Shown here piece after piece: positions 6,233 to 11,145 of a stretch of DNA of 11,145 bases. The stretch comes from CAYOBW01 sp964402115. Lineage in GTDB: Bacteria; Verrucomicrobiota; Kiritimatiellia; UBA8416; CAYOBW01. The DNA lies in NCBI GenBank assembly GCA_964402115.1, contig CAYOBW010000236.1, positions 1-11,145 on the forward strand, in the 5' to 3' direction. Made by a program: the position numbers and the translations under genes. Each line of letters starts with the position of its first letter. Positions within the stretch are counted from its first letter, which is position 1. Under the pieces are notes generated by a model. That model saw nothing but the letters and a program-made list of their open reading frames with translations, was not told the origin of the DNA and made no database searches.

Positions 6233-9200
6233 TATGAGCATTGATAGCCAAATGAGCGGTTTGACCAAGTAAAGAGTCTTTGTGAACCTTAAAAAAGATC
6301 AAAGAGGTTAAATATTCAAATAGAGAACCACCCCAAGAAGAAAGTAAAACACTATTCATATCCAAACGCACTAGTTTACGACCAAGATAAAACCAGTGTT
6401 TGAGTGGTATTTGTTTTTTAATAATTGAAACAAAACTGATTGAATTTGCCTCGGATGCCAAAAAATCATAATAAGAATTGTCCAATTTATCGAAGGTTGT
6501 ATTATAACCAATATGGAATAAACCACGTTCTTTATTGTATAGGAAAGTAAAATCAGCTTCGTTAAAAAACTTATCAGTGAGAGATATGATCTCTGAAAAA
6601 TCCTGTTGATATTTAAGAGCTGTATTCTGAGAAGAAGTAAGTTGTTCTAAAAGTTCATTATACCATTTGTTGATATTTTCTCTGACTTCATTGTGTATCT
6701 CAATTTTATTCAATAATTCTTGAAAATTAAATCTTTCGATCTCTGTTTTTAATATCAATAAATTATTTAAAGATGGAATTTGATCGATTTTATTATAAAT
6801 CAGATTCAAACTTTCGGCTAAATCTTTATTTTTAATCTCATTGTGTATCACCGGTCTAGTTTTACGCATTTTATGATAAGACATAAAAATATTTAGATCA
6901 TCGACTTTCTGTTTTAACAGATTGTTAAAGTGTTCAGTACTAGAGTAAATACTGACAATCAGATCTTTATTTTTGTGTGAATCAAAATGACTAACTATCT
7001 TCTTAATATTTTCATTTATATCAGATAGACTATTTAACAATTTATTTATTGATTCGATCGAATCGATCTCTAACTCAACTAAATATTTTTTATGGATAAT
7101 CTCGATCTCCCGACAAATATTTTTTGCCAATTTTTTATCTAGCTTTGATACTTCTTTATTTTTTAAGACTAATAAAGCATCGTCAACAAAGACCGCAAAA
7201 ATATCTTCCAAACCAGAAAGGGTTTTTTCAGTAAAGATCGGTTTGTCCATAATATCCAATACCCCCTGTTTCAAGACGATTAGATTCATTAGAAAGTTAG
7301 CACTGTCAACACTGGAAACGTACTTAGGATTAAGCGACTGTCTAGTATGTACATCATACCAATTAAAGAAATGTCCGCAGTATCTATCTAAACTATCTAG
7401 ACTCTCTAAAGCTTCTTTAGTTTTATTCGAAAAAGCCGAAAAACCTAAATAACCTAAATCAAAGGCGGATAGATTGGCCAATAAATGCATACCAATATTG
7501 GTTGGTGAAGTCGCGGCGGGAGAATTTATAATCGGTTTTTCTTGAAAATGATCTGGAATAAGTTTATTTCCCTCTTTGTTAGCTAGTTCTAAAAAGAAAC
7601 GAGATGAACGACAAGCGATCTTCCTTAACAATTTCAGATCTTTATCTTTGTAAGAAAAAGTTTTATCTTTACAACTAATCTTATAAGCAATAAAAGGAGA
7701 AATAAACCAAAAGCTAACAGCCAAATAAGGATAAAAACCACGATGATAAACAAATAGTAAGATGAGTAAAGATAAAGAAATAACTTGAGTCAAGATCATA
7801 GTATAGATAAATTCCCGGAGTGTTCCTTTTAGATTCTTTGAAACCTCATGTGAGTTTTGCCAACATAATAGATTTTTACGACTAAAGATCATTCTGAAAC
7901 TAGATACCAATATCGCTCTGATTGAGATCAAAGCTTGATCTAATAAAAAGATAAAACGATAAGCAGTTTGTAATACTACCGAATCCAGTCCATTGAATAA
8001 AGTTTTGATTTTCATTAAAATAGTCATATCTTTTGACCAACGGAAAATCTCTAAAAGATAGGACATAATAAAAGACGAGTTCGTAATAACTAAGGTAAAT
8101 AAAATGGACAGATAATAATGATCAGGAAAACAAAAATAAGCGATCAATAAAAATATGATCGCAAAGATCGGTAAAGTACTTCGTCTAAGATTATCAAATA
8201 TTTTCCATTTATCGCTAAGAGAAAAATAATTATTTTTTTGTTTATCAAATCTCAACCAACTGATAATCTGCCAATCCCCCCTGATCCAACGGTTCATTCT
8301 CAAAGCAAACTCTTTATAACTCTCAGGAAAACCCTCAAATAAAAATATATCAGTCGCAAAACCAACGCGTGTATAGAGACCTTCCAAAAGATCATGACTT
8401 AGAACCTGATTTTCTGGTATATAGTCCCCGATCACTTCTTCCATCACATCGACATCATAAATACCTTTACCATAAAAAATACTATTATTAAAAAGATCCT
8501 GATACACATCAGCTACTGGACTAGAATATGAGTCGATACCGACAGCATTTGAAAACACTCGAGCAAAAAGAGTCGCCCGACCAGAAACAAATTTGGAAGT
8601 CATCCGTGGCTGGATAATACCATAACCACTTATTACTTTATGTGTTAGATGATCGACAACTGGTCGATTAAAAGGGTGGTCGATACAACCGACTAATTTG
8701 ATAGCTGAGTCTACAGGCAGACGAGTGTCTTCATCGATAGTCAATACATATTTGATATAAGGTAAATCCTGTGGTAGCCCTTCGATATAGCTGGTCTCTC
8801 TTTTATTTCTCAAGAGTAAATTAAACTCTCGAAGTTTCCCTCTTTTTCTTTCCCAACCCATAAAAACCCCTTCTTGAGGATTAAATAATCGGCGACGATG
8901 AAACAAATAAAATCTTTTAACATTAGAAGGATATTTCTGATTTAGATTATCGATTCCTTTTTGGATTTCTCGAACTATCGACTCGTCAGTACTCGCAACC
9001 TCGGTTTTAGCATCTTTAAAATCCATCAATAAAGCATAATAGAGATTCTCGGTTGAATTACCAAGAAAATTCACCTCTAGTTTCCTCAATAATTCGGTAG
9101 CAGACTTGAGATCTCGAAACATCGATGGGATCACCACAAATGTCGCTTGTTCTTCAGTAAGACCAGAAGTGAGATCTAACCGAGACAAAGATCGAATAGG

Positions 9201-10556
9201 TAGCAGACGGTTTATAAAAATATGAACCAGATTTATAACTATATCTAAACTTAAAATAAAAATAACAACCAATAAGATATATGAAAAAACATAATGAGTC
9301 GCTTCTGGTAAAATAAATAAAAAGACAATAGATAAAAATATATTTAATAACAAAATAGAGCCTAAATACAAAGTAGTAGCCTTTTTTAAAACAAAAGACT
9401 GGATATCCTCTAAGATCGTTTTTTTATAGTTTATCTTTTTCTCAAAAGTTTCTCGTCCTGCGCCTAATAAATAATAACCAATATGGTTAGAAGGATCATT
9501 GTCAGTATTTTTGAGAGCTAAACGACATAAAGATAAAGCCGTCTTAACCACCTCAGATTCTTGAATACCCGAACGATCGCTGATCTTTACTATTTCATTA
9601 CGATAAGTCGCTTGACTGTCTGGGTCTAGTTTAGCATAGATCAGAGAAGGATCTTTCAATAAGAAAGAATTGGCAATATTAACCGAATTAACAAAATCGT
9701 CCCAACGGATTTGATTGATCCAACGTAGACTATCGATAATATAGGATATTTGTTTAGAGATATCATCCTGACGGGCGTTTTCAATTTCAGCTAAATCAGA
9801 AATATTAATACCTCTTTTGAGTAAATTCAACTTTAACCATTTGACTATCGGTCTAGTATCTGGACCGTACTGAGATAGCTTTTGAAGTAAATGAAAACTT
9901 AGATTAACGGGTATAACTCCATATTTTAAAGTGAGGGCAGAGGTGATCTTGGAAAAATCTGGATTACTTTCCCCTTTTACTTTTTTTACGATTTGATGAA
10001 ACCAAAAATCAGCATCTTTGTATTCGTTTAAAGAAATAACTAATTCGTGTATTACTTGATCAATCCTTTCAACTAAAATCAATTTTAAAAATAGAGGAAT
10101 ATAATTCAACTCACGAATAGAGAGGTGGGCTTTGGTCTGATATATTTCCAAATAATATTTCAAGATATGTTGATCAATTTTAGATTTGGAAGATTTCAAT
10201 AGTTCGGAGAGAATATCATAGATTCTTGGTATAAAAATGTCAACGGTTTTTTCTATTTGCACCAATTTTTTAAAATCCTTGTCTATTTTAATATTTAAAA
10301 TATCCGAGATCGCACTATCCACAATATAATAATTATCAAATAAGTTAGAGACTTCATGTGTTAAATGTTTAAATAATTTAACTTGTTTTATTAGCTTTTT
10401 ATAATTATTTTTGGTTTCTTTGGCTTTATTTTTAGAACTAGCCAAAAACACATTCGCTCGTTCTGGTTTGGAGACGATAAAAACCTTTTCACTTAGCAAG
10501 TTAGCTTTTCTTTTAATAATATTCAATATTTCTAAGTCATCCTTAGGTGATTTCAT
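6233..10556 (-). CDS. ndvB: Cyclic beta-1,2-glucan synthase, N-terminal part (membrane segments, GT84, most of GH189)
   Basis: The enzyme builds cyclic beta-1,2-glucan from UDP-glucose at the cytoplasmic membrane. Numbering from ATG 10556: residues 1-385 form a helical N-terminal region; 388-452 are membrane helices. The GT84 glucosyltransferase follows (about 460-780), with TIDEDTRLP (acidic triad D608-D610), SHDLLEG (D722) and RWIRGDWQ (about 755-763). Further membrane helices lie at about 789-837, 870-889 and 912-962. From about 975 the GH189-type cyclisation domain shows SPTNIGMHLLANL, GHFFNWYDVHT, SSVDSANF, a helical stretch, then GLFHIGYN, SYYDFLASEANSISF and SWGGSLFEYL up to the gap. 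Domain order and size match ChvB/NdvB. ATG 10574 is an alternative start adding MVYFYN, but it overlaps the promoter TGGTATACT, so 10556 is preferred. No export transporter (NdvA/ChvA) is visible in the window. Confidence 0.94.
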
Positions 10557-10564
10557 ATTATAAA

Positions 10565-10573
10565 AGTATACCA
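10565..10573 (-). promoter_or_regulatory. Extended -10 promoter of the glucan synthase gene
   Basis: TGGTATACT on the minus strand (TG-N-TATACT) ends eight bases before ATG 10556, the spacing expected for a leaderless mRNA. No good -35 is seen, as is common for extended -10 promoters. It overlaps the upstream in-frame ATG at 10574, which argues against that start. Confidence 0.55.
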
Positions 10574-10589
10574 TATATTAGATTAATTA

Positions 10590-10598
10590 TGCTATAAT
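10590..10598 (+). promoter_or_regulatory. Extended -10 promoter of the HAD phosphatase gene
   Basis: TGCTATAAT, a perfect extended -10 within TATGCTATAATA, ends eleven bases before ATG 10610. The predicted leader is about five bases or none, with no Shine-Dalgarno. The site is about 22 bases from the -10 of the divergent glucan synthase promoter, so the two polymerase footprints overlap. Confidence 0.65.
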
Positions 10599-10609
10599 AA
10601 TTAACAATT

Positions 10610-11145
10610 ATGAAATTACAATTAAAAAATAAAAAACTTATTGCTTTTGATGTAGATGGTACACTATCCTTAAGCCGAGAGAAAATAGATACAGAAATGG
10701 CAGATCTCTTAAAACGTCTACTTAAAGAAAAAAAGGTGGCTATTATAACCGGTGGTGCTTTTACTGATATTCAAAAACAAGTTTTAGAGGAAATTGGTGA
10801 AAATAATGAACTAAATAAAAATCTCATTCTATTACCCACTAACGGCGCTGGTTTATGGGTTTTTGATAGTGTTTGGCGAGAAATATCATGCCTTAAACTT
10901 ACCTCTCAGGAAAAAGAAAGAGTAATTAACGCTATCAAACAAGTCGATCAGGCTGATCCAGAATTAGCAAATAATATAAGCTATGGCTCAGAAATACAGG
11001 ACAGAGGCTCACAAATAACTTATACGGCTTTGGGTGATCACGCGCCACATGAATTAAAAATGGCCTGGGACCCAGATTTTAAAAAGAGGCTAGCTATTCA
11101 AAATAAATTAGAAAAATTATTACCAGATTTTGAAGTAAAGATCGG
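10610..11145 (+). CDS. HAD-IIB / phosphomannomutase-like sugar phosphatase, N-terminal part
   Basis: The frame from ATG 10610 stays open to the window edge (178 codons and two bases). LIAFDVDGTL (residues 10-19) is HAD motif I, with Asp14 as expected nucleophile and Asp16 as acid/base; IITGG (45-49) carries the motif II Thr47. The cap region continues through LPTNGAGLWVF and RGSQITYTALGDHAPHEL, a pattern seen in the HAD-IIB group that includes eukaryote-type phosphomannomutase (PF03332) and Cof-like phosphatases. It would act in the cytosol on a phosphorylated sugar. Motifs III and IV are beyond the edge, so completeness cannot be judged, and mutase versus phosphatase cannot be decided. It is divergent from the cyclic glucan synthase gene with 53 bases between start codons, so shared control in a sugar pathway is plausible but unproven. 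Confidence 0.85.
   Translation, partial: MKLQLKNKKLIAFDVDGTLSLSREKIDTEMADLLKRLLKEKKVAIITGGAFTDIQKQVLEEIGENNELNKNLILLPTNGAGLWVFDSVWREISCLKLTSQEKERVINAIKQVDQADPELANNISYGSEIQDRGSQITYTALGDHAPHELKMAWDPDFKKRLAIQNKLEKLLPDFEVKI

Noticed and set aside
7051..7064. GATTCGATCGAATC palindrome in the glucan synthase gene
   Set aside because: Seven-bp arms in 8.5 kb are expected by chance and it encodes ordinary residues.
7243..7452. 69-codon plus-strand frame within the glucan synthase
   Set aside because: Antisense shadow of the conserved GHFFNWYDVHT region; no promoter or ribosome binding site.
373..10574. Recoded TGA (Gly) as in some CPR lineages
   Set aside because: All visible frames end in TAA, use GGN for glycine and contain no in-frame TGA.
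1..11145. CRISPR array, insertion sequence, restriction-modification partner of rhuM
   Set aside because: No regularly spaced repeats, transposase or methylase motifs were found on either strand.

Overview
The window is AT-rich with densely packed genes and two 100-base runs of N (1611-1710 and 6133-6232), so it is a scaffolded, probably metagenome-derived, draft. The gene set suggests a Patescibacteria/CPR-type bacterium: a cupin-type (archaeal-family) phosphoglucose isomerase, a type IV prepilin, a RhuM-family protein, extended -10 promoters that put the start codon at or near the transcription start, and standard use of TGA (no in-frame TGA, glycine encoded by GGN). This lineage call is inference; no rRNA or ribosomal marker is present.

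Layout from left to right. Positions 1-97 (minus) hold the first 32 codons of a type IV prepilin. Positions 98-372 are non-coding and contain an AT-rich hairpin, the likely intrinsic terminator of rhuM and a perfect 26-bp palindrome. Positions 373-1422 (minus) encode a RhuM-family protein. An 84-bp divergent spacer with a 16-bp-arm inverted repeat separates it from 1507-2013 (plus), a cupin-type glucose-6-phosphate isomerase broken by the first gap. The stop codon of that gene abuts the stop codon of a very large minus-strand gene covering 2014-10556.

The large gene is the main content of the window: a homologue of cyclic beta-1,2-glucan synthase (NdvB/ChvB/Cgs). It looks like two ORFs only because the second gap has a placeholder length that breaks the reading frame. 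The visible parts add up to about 2,810 residues and carry the full family order: membrane segments, GT84 glucosyltransferase, more membrane segments, GH189-type cyclisation domain, then two beta-sandwich domains and a GH94 phosphorylase domain. Divergently from it, 10610-11145 (plus, running off the edge) encodes a HAD-IIB / phosphomannomutase-like sugar phosphatase.

The isomerase, glucan synthase and HAD enzyme all handle hexose phosphates or hexose polymers, so the right-hand 9.6 kb reads as a carbohydrate locus, although the genes are not in one operon. The rhuM gene looks like an accessory unit lying between the pilin and this locus. It has perfect palindromes on each side and a third inside its coding sequence. 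The least explained signals are these palindromes and the recurring leaderless-type promoters; the most notable known system is a giant cyclic-glucan synthase in what looks like a reduced genome.
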